A stretch of 64,000 nt of DNA from positions 2,108,001-2,172,000 of the forward strand of contig NC_090770.1 in assembly GCF_001761485.1 (NCBI RefSeq), given 5' to 3'. This DNA comes from Yarrowia lipolytica. Taxonomy: Eukaryota > Ascomycota > Dipodascomycetes > Dipodascales. The notes under the pieces are model-generated. The model had not been told where the DNA came from and did not search any database. It worked only from the letters and a program-made list of their open reading frames with translations. Shown piece by piece: positions 20,283 through 30,258 of the stretch (position 1 is the stretch's first letter; each line of letters starts with the position of its first letter). Made by a program: the position numbers and the translations under genes.

Positions 20283-22370
20283 ATGTCATACAAGAAGATT
20301 GGCGGCGAGGACCTGGAGCTCAACAACATTGACAGTCGCAATTACGACTCTCCCGAGGCTCCTCCAAACGACCTGGACGACCTGGCAGACCTGGACGACT
20401 TTGAGCATGATCACGAGGACGATTACAGTGTGGACGATGATCGTGCAGATATCGGAGAAGGGCTTTTGGGAGGCAAAAAGAGCACAGGAAAGCAACGACA
20501 GTTTCGACGGAAACCAAAGATCAGTCTCAAGCTGGGGTTGGTTATTGCGTTCGTGATCGTTGTCCTGATTGTGGGCTTTGTCATCCGATACCTCAAGACC
20601 AGTAAGGGATGGTCTTCAGATGTGGATTCTCTAGGACGAAGACTGCAACCATGGCAGAGAAACACTCTGGACGAGTACAATCTCAGTAAGAACGGATTGT
20701 GGAATTCGTCTAGTGAACCCCAGACCAGAGAGTACTTCTGGACAATCTCCGACATTGTCGGAGCCCCAGACGGAGTCCAGAGAAAGATGACTGTTATCAA
20801 TGGCAAGTTCCCCGGTCCTCTAATTGAAGCCAACGAGGGAGACAGAATAATCGTGCATGTTAAGAATGAGGGAGCTGATCCTACCGGTATGCATTTCCAT
20901 GGTATGTTCCAAAAGGGTACCAACTTCATGGACGGAGTTCTCGGAGTCACCCAGTGTGGAATTATGCCTGGACACGAATTCACTTACAACTTTACACTTG
21001 ATGGCCAGTACGGAACTTACTGGTACCACTCTCACTGGGACCTTCAGGCTATTGACGGTGTGGCTGGACCTCTTGTGATTCACTCCCCCAAGGAAGATGA
21101 AGCCTACAAGCATCTGTACGACGAGGAAATGGTTTTGTTTGTGAACGACTGGTACCACGAGATGGGTCGAGAATACATGCCTGGATATCTTTTTCCCAAC
21201 GGTGAAAATGACGAACCTGTTCCTCAGGCTGGTCTGATTCAGGGCATGGGCGAGTTTGACTGCTCCAAGTACACTGACCGAGAGTGCCAGCAGCTGCAGA
21301 AGCAGATTATTCCTGTGGAGGAGAATAAGACGTACCGAATCCGAATCATCAACGCTGGTGCCATGAGTGAGATTGACTTTTCCATCGACCAGCATAAGTT
21401 CGATCTCATTGAGGTGGAAGGATTCTCCGTGGAACCCTACGAACTGCAGGCAGCACGTGTGGCCAACGCTCAACGATACTCATTCTTGGTGAAGACAGAT
21501 AAGCGAGAAATTGATGAACAGTTCTGGCTGCGAACCGAGTTCAACCCTCATTGCTACGCCGAAATGAACGATGAGCTCGATATCAACGTCAGAGCCATTT
21601 TCTCATACCCCAGCCACACGGAGAAAGTCAAGAAGCTGATTGCAAAGGGGGATCCCAATTACCTGGTTGCCCACGGAGATCCTCAAGATGTCAAGTGGAA
21701 GGACTTTGATGGAACCGTCGAGTGTTTGGAGCTCAATACCACCATGTTGACGCCTAAATACAATGACCCCATTCCTGGACGTGGAGACTTTGTCGAGCTT
21801 CATGCTGCTTTCCATAGACAGCAGGGAGCCATCAAGCGAGGAGTCTTCAATGCCACCACCTGGAACCCCGCCAAGGAGGCCACCCTGTCTCAGTTTTTGC
21901 GTGAGAAACCCTTGGAGATGTTTGCCGATGGACCTTCCAAGCACTGGGGTCCTGACCAGCTGACCGTGACTGTCAACTCCACCAGAACCATTGATCTGGT
22001 CATCAACAACCTCGATGACGGAGCTCATCCCTTCCACCTTCACGGTCACAAATTCTGGATTCTCGACTCGGGCAACTCCTACTTCAATTTTGGAAGATAT
22101 GACAACATTCCTGACAGAGGACAAGTTATGAGAGACACTCTTCAGGTGGACGGATACGGCTGGGTTCTGATTCGGTTTGTGATCGACAACCCCGGAATCT
22201 GGGCGTTCCATTGCCATTTTGCCTGGCACATGGAGGCAGGTCTCAGTATGCAGTTTTTGGCACTACCTGAAGAGCTCATGGAGATGCAGCCACCGTCTGG
22301 CTGGAATGACATGTGTAAGGCAGCATTAGAGGAGGAAAAAGAGGGCCAAAAGGAGGGACAAACTAACTAA
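20283..22370 (+). CDS. Membrane-anchored multicopper oxidase (laccase / Fet3-like)
   Basis: A 695-residue type II membrane protein. Residues 1-80 are acidic and cytosolic (DDLDDLADLDDFEHDHEDDY). One membrane segment follows around 87-105 (LGLVIAFVIVVLIVGFVI), then three cupredoxin domains outside the membrane. All copper sites are present: HFHG, HSHWD, HPFHLHGHKFW and HCHFAWHMEAGL with an axial Leu. Fet3-type ferroxidases have a conserved Glu after HSHTDGQYE, but this protein has HSHWDLQAID, so a ferroxidase role is doubtful. Anchoring at the N-terminus rather than the C-terminus is also unlike Fet3. The start at 20283 (MSYKKIGGED) is followed immediately by the acidic domain; the frame is open further upstream. 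Confidence 0.88.
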   Translation: MSYKKIGGEDLELNNIDSRNYDSPEAPPNDLDDLADLDDFEHDHEDDYSVDDDRADIGEGLLGGKKSTGKQRQFRRKPKISLKLGLVIAFVIVVLIVGFVIRYLKTSKGWSSDVDSLGRRLQPWQRNTLDEYNLSKNGLWNSSSEPQTREYFWTISDIVGAPDGVQRKMTVINGKFPGPLIEANEGDRIIVHVKNEGADPTGMHFHGMFQKGTNFMDGVLGVTQCGIMPGHEFTYNFTLDGQYGTYWYHSHWDLQAIDGVAGPLVIHSPKEDEAYKHLYDEEMVLFVNDWYHEMGREYMPGYLFPNGENDEPVPQAGLIQGMGEFDCSKYTDRECQQLQKQIIPVEENKTYRIRIINAGAMSEIDFSIDQHKFDLIEVEGFSVEPYELQAARVANAQRYSFLVKTDKREIDEQFWLRTEFNPHCYAEMNDELDINVRAIFSYPSHTEKVKKLIAKGDPNYLVAHGDPQDVKWKDFDGTVECLELNTTMLTPKYNDPIPGRGDFVELHAAFHRQQGAIKRGVFNATTWNPAKEATLSQFLREKPLEMFADGPSKHWGPDQLTVTVNSTRTIDLVINNLDDGAHPFHLHGHKFWILDSGNSYFNFGRYDNIPDRGQVMRDTLQVDGYGWVLIRFVIDNPGIWAFHCHFAWHMEAGLSMQFLALPEELMEMQPPSGWNDMCKAALEEEKEGQKEGQTN

Positions 22371-22989
22371 AAAAGATTGCTATAGAGAACGCGGGGTAAT
22401 ATATATATATATATATATATTAATTTACTAAAGACTGTACATATCTACAACTTCTCAGTGCCTATTAATACGGATGATCGGGACTTTGGGGATGCAGGTG
22501 GGTCCGGGTGAGACTAAGTAATTTTCCCGACATTATGTACAGTCGGATATCTCTATTTACACTATCTGAGGTGTTGTGTTTTACAGTACGAGTATGTCCC
22601 TAATTTCTTCATACAAGGGTGCAGAGGGCATGCGGCTGACTATAATAAATTTGCCACTGAGCCGCCGTTCCTTTTAGTCCAAACAAAACCACAGCCCGCT
22701 CCATACCCATTAATTCGGCTCTCACCGTATAGCTACGCACTTTGCCGCATGACGGTGGCAATTTCTATACGAAAATAACTTGATTTTCGCGCATGAGAGG
22801 CACATGTACGAAGCACCGTTTTTTCCGTTTGTCGGACTTAGGCCCGACCGAGCCTTAGGGTTAGGGTTGCAGGCCTTGCAATTGGATGTGTCAACACTAG
22901 CTCAAGCAGTTAAAAGCCGCGGAAAAGAAACACGTTTGGGTCCGCTCCAGTCACGTGGAATCAAATTTCCTACAGCATCATAACACACA
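22371..22989. other. Intergenic: AT microsatellite and CPD1 promoter
   Basis: An (AT)11 microsatellite lies at 22399-22420, next to the multicopper oxidase 3' end. Closer to CPD1 are two direct TTAGGG units (22855-22866) and TCACGTGG (22951-22958). No gene is visible. Confidence 0.5.
22855..22866 (+). promoter_or_regulatory. Tandem TTAGGG motif in the CPD1 promoter
   Basis: Two perfect adjacent TTAGGG units 124 bp upstream of the CPD1 start. In yeasts such promoter sites bind Myb-type telobox factors (Tbf1; in Yarrowia, Tay1). This is not the species' own telomere repeat, which is a longer TTAGTCAGGG-type unit. Regulatory function is inferred. Confidence 0.4.
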
Positions 22990-23736
22990 ATGGGTGAGTA
23001 ATCTTTTGTTCACAATCTTATCGACAGACCAACAAGAACACAACCACAGCCAGTCATCGACACACAACCAAGGCACATGACTAACCTAGGTACATCTCTA
23101 TGGCTCCAGCCTCCTAGGAACTCGCCAATTTGGCAGCAGCTTGCCACTACAATCCAGGGCCTGAAGCCCATCTTTTCAGACTCGGAAAACTTCGAGCCTC
23201 ACATTACACTTACTTCCAACATTTCCGTCAACACCCAAGGCCAGGTCGACTTTGTGTTAGATCGAGCAGTTGCCGCAGCCAAATGCGTGCCCCAGGGCTT
23301 CCAGATTCACCTGTCGTCCGTCAAGTACGGATCGCGGTTCTTCAAGAAGGTCTATCTCCAGGTCGAGCCCACTCCAGAGCTCCTTTCACTCGCCCGAATA
23401 TGCCGCGAGGACTTTGTGTACATGCCCGAGGCCATGTCACAGGCACGCAACTACCAGGCCATGTCTGCGGAGGAAAGACAAAAAATTGACACCCAAGTGG
23501 GCCAGCGGGCTGCCGAGTGGACCAGAAACGAGTACGACCCTCATGTGTCTCTGGTGTACTCTGATCTGTACCCCGTTGAAGACGCAGACCGGCGAACCAT
23601 TGAGACGAGACTGGAGGACACTTTCGGATCCGGATACGACGAGAGCGGTCTTGGATGGAAAAATGGACGTTTCGCGCTGGTGCGGTGCGAAGGACCTGTG
23701 GACGAGTGGGAAGTGCTTGGTGTTCGGGACTTTTAA
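22990..23736 (+). CDS. CPD1: 2',3'-cyclic-nucleotide 3'-phosphodiesterase
   Basis: A 2H phosphoesterase that opens cyclic phosphates such as ADP-ribose 1'',2''-cyclic phosphate, a by-product of tRNA splicing. The two catalytic H-x-[ST] motifs are clear: PHITLTSN near residue 45 and PHVSLVYSD near 160. The gene is join(22990..22993, 23090..23736). Exon 1 is ATGG, then GTGAGT at 22994, and CTAACCTAG ends the intron at 23089. Splicing gives M-G-T-S-L-W-L and a 216-residue protein. Without splicing, an ATG at 23077 inside the intron would give M-T-N-L-G-T-S, three residues longer and less likely. CPD1 is convergent with DBP4. Confidence 0.88.
22994..23089 (+). other. CPD1 intron
   Basis: A 96-bp intron starting one base after the ATG. 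The donor is GTGAGT, and the branch site CTAAC is followed by only one base and then TAG. This spacing is typical of Yarrowia. Confidence 0.85.
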
Positions 23737-24211
23737 GGGGTTACGAACTTATTGTTTGGAATGACGTCACATAATAGTCAGCACAATTAAGCACCATCGA
23801 GCCTGCTGCTTGTTCACAGTTCTCTAGCAATACTGTGCCATATAGAATGCCAGTGCAAGTCCACATCGTGTGGTTTGGCTGGCCCTTAATGAATTAATGT
23901 CTTATGTTTCTGAAAAGGGTGGTGTACATCGTACAACTGTGGACGTAACTCATGGCGTCACTCCCAAGGCCAGAGAGTGTATGGATGGACAGGATTCAGT
24001 ATCGTAGGGATAATATATTATCAGTCTTTCTATAAACTGGTGCAATGTATTGTTGCTGTGGCGTTGTGTGTTCATGTTGTTCAGCGTTATATCTCACTGG
24101 CTCGACAGAAGTTCTCTATACTTTCTTCTTGCATCTACAGTACAAAACCGCCTTCCATGCTAAATTCTATCATTACAGTATATATACATTATGTTGTAGT
24201 CTAGTGTCCAC
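23737..24211. other. Intergenic between convergent CPD1 and DBP4
   Basis: Terminator region for both genes. It is AT-rich with no gene-like frame and no recognised element. Confidence 0.4.
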
Positions 24212-26443
24212 TTACTTTTTAAGCAGCTTGGAAGTGAGGCTCTCCAGATCCTCCAGAGTGGTGGGCTCCTCAACCTCCAGCACGCCATCATCCTCCTCCT
24301 CGTCCGAAGACTCATCCCGCTGGAACCACTTGGGCTTCTTGGCGGCCTGTTCCTCCTCGGAGTCTCCCTCTTCCTCGGACTCCTCGTCATACTCGTCGAG
24401 TTCTCGAAGTCGCTCGATCTCCTTTCGCTTTCGCTTCTTCTCAGCTCGCTTCTGCTTGACCAGCTCCTTGTCACCGACATCAGCTTCCTCCATATCCTTG
24501 GTTTCTCGGTCAACAAATTCCTTGACCTGGCTCTCGACGGGTCCTGCAGCCTTGAAATCCTCCTCGTCATCAAACTCGTAGAGAGCATGTGGCGCTCCCT
24601 CGTCGTCAAATAGTGTCTTGGTTCCCAGACCCTTGTTTTTGAGCGACTGCTTCTTGGATAATGCCTGCTTGGCTGCTCGCTTAGAAGTGGGCAGGTTGGC
24701 GACATCCTCGTCATCATCAGACTCAAGGTTGTGGTCCTGACGCTTGACCGTCATAAAATCTCCAGTCTCCTCATCCTCGTCGGCGTCTCCCTTGACCATG
24801 TTGAGATAATGGTCCGACAGGACGTTCTGGTTCTTCCTCTCAAACATTCTGTCCATCTTAGTTCGTACTTCCTTCTCATCGTCAGACACCACTCCGTCAT
24901 CGCCGGCCCGCATGAGCTTCTGCAGAGCCCGCGACTGGTTCTTCTTGGCGTTGGCTTCTTCCTTCATCTTCTCAGCACTCTTTCCGAGCTTGATCTGTGG
25001 TGCACCAGGCAGACCCAGAGACTCCGCAAAGGCCTCGCTGGGGATCTTTTCAAACTGGAAAATCTCCTTGTCCTTCTGGATGAAAATCGACTTGTAGTAC
25101 GAAATGAAGGCCTTCTGACCCAGGTACTTGATTTCCGGCGACTTGAAACACAGAGCCTGCAGCTGGTTCTTGATGGACTTCTTCTTGTTCGGTCGGATCG
25201 TCAGTTTGTTGATGGGGATATGCTTGGCTTCGAGCCGCTGGATCATGGCGGGCTCCTCAGTGGGGGTCAGGAACAGCAGTGCCTTTCCAGACTTTCCAAA
25301 TCGTGCACTTCGGCCGACTCGATGGATATAGGTAGCGGCATCTTCGGGGCAATCGACCTGAACAACCCAGTGAACAGCCGGGAAGTCGATACCTCGAGCG
25401 ACGATATCGGTAGCAAACAGACACGAAGAAGAGGCCTTGGAGAATTTGGAAACAACATCCATTCGTGCTCCTTGTTTCTGCTTGCCATGCAAATGCAACA
25501 GGGGGATACCGGGCTGCAGAGTTCGGAAGGTCTCGTAGACGTATCGCACCTGTTTTGATGAACTGAAGAAAACGATGATCTTGAACTTGGTGTGTGTTCT
25601 CAGGAAACCCCACAGTGTGTCCAGCTTGTCTTGCAGCTCCACGCAGACATAGTTCTGTTCGAGGTTCTTGGGTGTGCTGGAAGTGGTGTCCGGGTTGGCG
25701 GAGATGTACTTGGGGTCGGCGAGTGACAAACGGGCCAGATCACTGACGCTCTTGGTCTGTGTTGCGCTGAAAAGCAGAGTCTGTCTGTCCACAGGCAGGT
25801 TTTCCAAAATGGCATCCATGGTCTTCTTGAAACCCATATCGAGGATTCGATCGGCCTCGTCCAGCACCAGCATCTTCACGTTAGAAAGATCAAACCCGCT
25901 AGTTTGGTCCATGTGTTGTAACAGTCGTCCGGGTGTACAAATGAGAATGTTCAGCTTGGCCAGTCGGTCAGCCTCCATGGCAACGTCCTTTCCTCCAATA
26001 ACCAAACCAGCAGAGAAGCTGTGACAACGGCCGATTTTTCGCAGAACCTGGAAAATCTGGACCGCCAGTTCTCGAGTCGGACTAATAACCAGGGCTCCTA
26101 AACCATCCACATCACTCCACTTGTTTCGAAACAGGCACTCCAACACAGGCACCAGAAACGCCAGAGTCTTACCACTTCCGGTACGCGCTGCTCCAAGCAG
26201 ATCGTGGCCTTGCAGAGCGGGAGGGATGGCCCGCTTCTGAACATCGGTACAGGTGACATAATGTGAATTTTTTAGACCCTCAATAGTAGCCTCAGACAAG
26301 GGCAGCTCCTCAAACTTGGACACCTCCTTGTCGGCCTCGTCCTCTCCAAAGTTGTCGACGCGCTCCTGCAGCTTGGAGAGCTTCTGTTTGTGTTCCTCTC
26401 GTTTGATTTTACGAGGATCGGCTCGTTTCTTCATTTTCGCCAT
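24212..26443 (-). CDS. DBP4: DEAD-box RNA helicase Dbp4 (Hca4), ribosome biogenesis
   Basis: A nucleolar helicase needed for 18S rRNA processing, which helps release U14 snoRNA from pre-rRNA. The 743-residue protein has the Q motif ([19 protein letters not shown].. TDVQKRAIP), motif [10 protein letters not shown], Ia PTRELA, Ib [31 protein letters not shown], and in the second domain [13 protein letters not shown] and [11 protein letters not shown] long charged C-terminal extension (about 500-743) is rich in Lys/Glu, as in Dbp4 orthologues. The start at 26443 gives the basic N-terminus [18 protein letters not shown]. Two CACGTG boxes lie 280-330 bp upstream. Confidence 0.95.
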   Translation of the reverse strand: MAKMKKRADPRKIKREEHKQKLSKLQERVDNFGEDEADKEVSKFEELPLSEATIEGLKNSHYVTCTDVQKRAIPPALQGHDLLGAARTGSGKTLAFLVPVLECLFRNKWSDVDGLGALVISPTRELAVQIFQVLRKIGRCHSFSAGLVIGGKDVAMEADRLAKLNILICTPGRLLQHMDQTSGFDLSNVKMLVLDEADRILDMGFKKTMDAILENLPVDRQTLLFSATQTKSVSDLARLSLADPKYISANPDTTSSTPKNLEQNYVCVELQDKLDTLWGFLRTHTKFKIIVFFSSSKQVRYVYETFRTLQPGIPLLHLHGKQKQGARMDVVSKFSKASSSCLFATDIVARGIDFPAVHWVVQVDCPEDAATYIHRVGRSARFGKSGKALLFLTPTEEPAMIQRLEAKHIPINKLTIRPNKKKSIKNQLQALCFKSPEIKYLGQKAFISYYKSIFIQKDKEIFQFEKIPSEAFAESLGLPGAPQIKLGKSAEKMKEEANAKKNQSRALQKLMRAGDDGVVSDDEKEVRTKMDRMFERKNQNVLSDHYLNMVKGDADEDEETGDFMTVKRQDHNLESDDDEDVANLPTSKRAAKQALSKKQSLKNKGLGTKTLFDDEGAPHALYEFDDEEDFKAAGPVESQVKEFVDRETKDMEEADVGDKELVKQKRAEKKRKRKEIERLRELDEYDEESEEEGDSEEEQAAKKPKWFQRDESSDEEEDDGVLEVEEPTTLEDLESLTSKLLKK

Positions 26444-27072
26444 ATCTCAAGCTGTCGGATAAATTTCTTGGACAAAAAAATCTAACTTTTCGTGCGCCTT
26501 CACTTTTATCAGTCTGAAAATTACACATGCATGCAGCTTGGAGTATGGAGGCGACAGAGGTGCATGCCAGAGTGCATGAATTAGGGCAACGGGGGTGTGA
26601 AGAAGGGCGCAAAAGATGTGACGACGGTGCAAGACGACGGTATACTGCAGACAAGGTCTTTCACTGCAAAACTCCTGGTTAAATCGTGGGTCCCGCGTCT
26701 CCGTATCATATGACTTTGGGTCACGTGACTGCAAGATTTTTAAGGTTTCGAACTCCCAAATTGAGTCACGTGTCGTCTCTCTGCAACATGAGGTATCGTA
26801 AATTAGGAATGACTCGACCTGACAGGCCATCAAGGACCCTGATGCAACTCTGAAATTAGAGGGAGGAGGTAATGAGAAACAGTGCTGGATTGTGGTGAGA
26901 CATTGAAGCGGGATTGGTTAACCTGTTTCTTTTTTGTCGTTTGCTCTTCATTATTGCGATTTTTGTAGTCATTTGATTAGATCAGATCAGCAGTCCCCTC
27001 ATGCTGTCGTTGATGGGCGCGTAATCAGTGTAACGCTTTGAATGAGGATGGTGGTGAGTAATACTTGGTTTT

Positions 27073-27076
<4 letters not shown>

Positions 27077-27103
<27 letters not shown>
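27077..27103 (+). repeat. 27-bp poly-G tract
   Basis: An uninterrupted run of 27 G. It is long for a yeast genome and prone to length error in both replication and sequencing. It could form a G-quadruplex. Confidence 0.85.
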
Positions 27104-29105
27104 TACCTGTTACTCGAAAAACAAATCATATGCATCTCTGAACGTGCCGGGGTGTGGCATGTTTCTCGCTTCGAAAAATAAATGTTGGCTGTTCCAGGCT
27201 TGTCTCAGACCTGCAAGAATCATACTGGCGTAATCTCCGCCAGGTCTGGTCAGGAACAAGAGAGTAAAAGAAATGTTTGAGTCTCGGCTTTCACATCCTC
27301 GGCACTAGATAAGCAGCAATATCAATGTCACATTGCTTGCTTGTGCAGGTCAGGGGGAGGGGGATGTATATGATACAAGCAGGTTCGCATCTACAGAATC
27401 TACAGTATGTATCTGATGATAGCCTTACACAGCGCACGCAGATGTAGTTTTTGGGTTGAACAGTGTCAGCGGAAGCGGCGTAGTGGGGTACTGTAGTACA
27501 GAATCAACGGAATGAAGTTTACAACTGCTTCTGTTACTGTAGCCTTTCACTGTTCAAATGATAACGTTGGAGAAGAGTGCACCCTCTGTTAGATAGGATT
27601 ACAGTCCAGACACACATTGGCACCGAAGTCTGTAGTCAAACATTGGTCTCAGTTGGTGTAATGACATTCAATAGACTGATTCTGCAACTCCTACACCTTG
27701 CATTGTACACCCGAGACCCCTTGTACGGCCCGCATTTCTCCTTCACATGTCGGCATGTGTCTTGTCTGTAGCCACTTCAATGGGATGCAGTATTAGCACT
27801 GTCGGACACACCTCAGTCAATGGGAATGGAATGCCATGCTCCTAGCGGCTCATTGTTTGCTAGGAAATACAGTTAATAGCACAGATCATACAGATCATAG
27901 AGTCTAGGCTCTATACGTCTTAGAACAACCATTATTTGTTTAAACGACAACTTGGTAAGCGAATTACAGTAAGTAGCTATTGTTTCTATCTCTGTCAGTG
28001 TTCGGATAAGTCCTTAGATCACCATACTCAAAGTGGTACGTTTCGTCGCATCGGACGAGAAGTGTGTCTATCACCGTTTCTTTTTGCCGCTCTCATTTTT
28101 GCGGTCGGAATAATTACTGTGGACCCTCGGCGCCGACCGTTTTGCAGGGCTCATCAACCTAAAACTTCTCCGAGTCTGTGCCTTCAGGTGGGCATAGTTG
28201 ATGGGTGTTTTGAAGTTAATAGTGGGGAAGAACTATGGCAAACAAGCAGATGCAGGCACCTTGTAACTGCAGACCGGTTCTTGTCTACCGACTCCGCTGC
28301 ACCTGTGCCGCGGTACATGTCGTCACAGGCTGCGGGGTTCGGAGGCCCCCTTGCAACCTCCTTTGATAGTTGCTATGGCCCCAAAGAGTTATACGAGATA
28401 GACCCACAGATCTACTTGACTGTTGTCACAGAACCTGCTAGGTTTGCTTATTGTACCCGCTTTGTAGCTACTGTACAACGACAACGTCAAAAATTGAGAC
28501 GCGAACAAACTCCAGATGCAGAACCCAAACCTCTCTCTCAGAGTTTCGAGTGCTTCTACCTCACAGTAAAGTGGAGGTGGACCTGCAAGGGAATTCAGTC
28601 ACAAGGCCCCGAATGTCTCCGAAACTCCAATCGGACCGTTTAAACAGACTAATATCACGTCATTGATTGATATTAGCATCCGGCAAGAGCCGCAAGGTTA
28701 TCTCCTCACCAATGAGCCTGTTGTACGGCTCATTCCGCATCTGCGGCTGATTCAGTTTCGAGTGGGGATGGTAGACTTCATTGCAGCATTCCTAACCTTC
28801 TACTTGGTCCGTGGAGATGTCATGGACATCGATTTTGGGCTGAGAAGCCTTTTGACGATGTCGATATCACTGACCGCTAATTTACTCTGGCAGTTTCTCC
28901 GGCTCTCGAGGCATCGTCGATCACCAAACACTATCTGCTAGTCTAAATGTCCGACACGACAGCTTTTGATCGCCGTGAACGGCGCAGACCTCATGCACCA
29001 TGCACCAGGGCCAAATCAATTACGGGTCGCTTAGCGTTGCAGTCGGGGCATTATGGTGGAAGTTCCGATACGGCACAGACACATTCCATAGTGGGGGGAT
29101 TGGAT

Positions 29106-29112
29106 TATAAAA
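29106..29112 (+). promoter_or_regulatory. TATA box of LIP2
   Basis: TATAAAA 50 bp upstream of the LIP2 start codon, in the sequence GGATTATAAAAGGGCC. The position suits transcription start very close to the ATG. Confidence 0.6.
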
Positions 29113-29161
29113 GGGCCATAGAAAGCCCTCAATTGATACCCAAGTACCAGCTCCCCTCACT

Positions 29162-30166
29162 ATGAAGCTTTCCACCATCCTCTTCACAGCCTGCGCTACC
29201 CTGGCTGCCGCCCTCCCTTCCCCCATCACTCCTTCTGAGGCCGCAGTTCTCCAGAAGCGAGTGTACACCTCTACCGAGACCTCTCACATTGACCAGGAGT
29301 CCTACAACTTCTTTGAGAAGTACGCCCGACTCGCAAACATTGGATATTGTGTTGGTCCCGGCACTAAGATCTTCAAGCCCTTCAACTGTGGCCTGCAATG
29401 TGCCCACTTCCCCAACGTTGAGCTCATCGAGGAGTTCCACGACCCCCGTCTCATCTTTGATGTTTCTGGTTACCTCGCTGTTGATCATGCCTCCAAGCAG
29501 ATCTACCTTGTTATTCGAGGAACCCACTCTCTGGAGGACGTCATAACCGACATCCGAATCATGCAGGCTCCTCTGACGAACTTTGATCTTGCTGCTAACA
29601 TCTCTTCTACTGCTACTTGTGATGACTGTCTTGTCCACAATGGCTTCATCCAGTCCTACAACAACACCTACAATCAGATCGGCCCCAAGCTCGACTCTGT
29701 GATTGAGCAGTATCCCGACTACCAGATTGCTGTCACCGGTCACTCTCTCGGAGGAGCTGCAGCCCTTCTGTTCGGAATCAACCTCAAGGTTAACGGCCAC
29801 GATCCCCTCGTTGTTACTCTTGGTCAGCCCATTGTCGGTAACGCTGGCTTTGCTAACTGGGTCGATAAACTCTTCTTTGGCCAGGAGAACCCCGATGTCT
29901 CCAAGGTGTCCAAAGACCGAAAGCTCTACCGAATCACCCACCGAGGAGATATCGTCCCTCAAGTGCCCTTCTGGGACGGTTACCAGCACTGCTCTGGTGA
30001 GGTCTTTATTGACTGGCCCCTGATCCACCCTCCTCTCTCCAACGTTGTCATGTGCCAGGGCCAGAGCAATAAACAGTGCTCTGCCGGTAACACTCTGCTC
30101 CAGCAGGTCAATGTGATTGGAAACCATCTGCAGTACTTCGTCACCGAGGGTGTCTGTGGTATCTAA
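29162..30166 (+). CDS. LIP2: Extracellular triacylglycerol lipase (pre-pro form)
   Basis: The main secreted lipase of Y. lipolytica, which hydrolyses long-chain triglycerides. It is 334 residues long. A signal peptide (about 1-17, MKLSTILFTACATLAAA) is followed by X-Ala/X-Pro dipeptides and a short pro-segment ending in Lys-Arg at 32-33, a Kex2/Xpr6 site, so the mature enzyme has 301 residues beginning V-Y-T-S-T. The catalytic Ser lies in GHSLGG (mature Ser162), with Asp in THRGDIVPQ and His near the C-terminus in GNHLQYF. Two N-glycosylation sites (NIS, NNT) and eight Cys suit a secreted protein. It is convergent with HUL5, with 92 bp between stops. The match to the known gene is essentially complete. 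Confidence 0.99.
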   Translation: MKLSTILFTACATLAAALPSPITPSEAAVLQKRVYTSTETSHIDQESYNFFEKYARLANIGYCVGPGTKIFKPFNCGLQCAHFPNVELIEEFHDPRLIFDVSGYLAVDHASKQIYLVIRGTHSLEDVITDIRIMQAPLTNFDLAANISSTATCDDCLVHNGFIQSYNNTYNQIGPKLDSVIEQYPDYQIAVTGHSLGGAAALLFGINLKVNGHDPLVVTLGQPIVGNAGFANWVDKLFFGQENPDVSKVSKDRKLYRITHRGDIVPQVPFWDGYQHCSGEVFIDWPLIHPPLSNVVMCQGQSNKQCSAGNTLLQQVNVIGNHLQYFVTEGVCGI

Positions 30167-30258
30167 GCTATTTATCACTCTTTACAACTTCTACCTCAAC
30201 TATCTACTTTAATAAATGAATATCGTTTATTCTCTATGATTACTGTATATGCGTTCCT

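Larger units (their letters stand above)
26444..29161. other. Large gene-free interval, including the LIP2 promoter
   Basis: About 2.7 kb. The left end is the DBP4 promoter with TCACGTGA (26721-26728) and TCACGTG (26766-26772). A run of 27 G lies at 27077-27103. The right 1-1.5 kb is the LIP2 upstream region, which is known to carry oleic-acid and peptone-responsive control. The frames at 27936-28643 and 28663-28941 look like chance. No transposon end or RNA gene was recognised. Confidence 0.5.

Noticed and set aside
22855-22866. Interstitial telomere
   Set aside because: Only two TTAGGG units, and the Yarrowia telomere repeat is different. Kept as a promoter site instead.
26447-26833. 128-codon minus frame upstream of DBP4
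   Set aside because: Lies in promoter DNA with CACGTG boxes, has unusual composition and no motif.
27936-28643. 235-codon frame upstream of LIP2
   Set aside because: Cys-, Arg- and Ser-rich with no domain and unlike neighbouring codon use; treated as chance in the LIP2 upstream region.
28663-28941. 92-codon frame upstream of LIP2
   Set aside because: Short, no homologue recognised, sits in promoter DNA. A hydrophobic stretch alone is not enough.
12416-29161. LTR retroelement, solo LTR or DNA-transposon remnants in the gaps
   Set aside because: No paired terminal repeats, target-site duplications, reverse transcriptase or transposase motifs were seen in the gaps at 12.4-15.7 or 26.4-29.2 kb, or elsewhere.
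29129-30178. 349-codon frame antisense to LIP2
   Set aside because: It mirrors the lipase gene exactly and has no motif. Codon bias of a highly expressed gene explains it.
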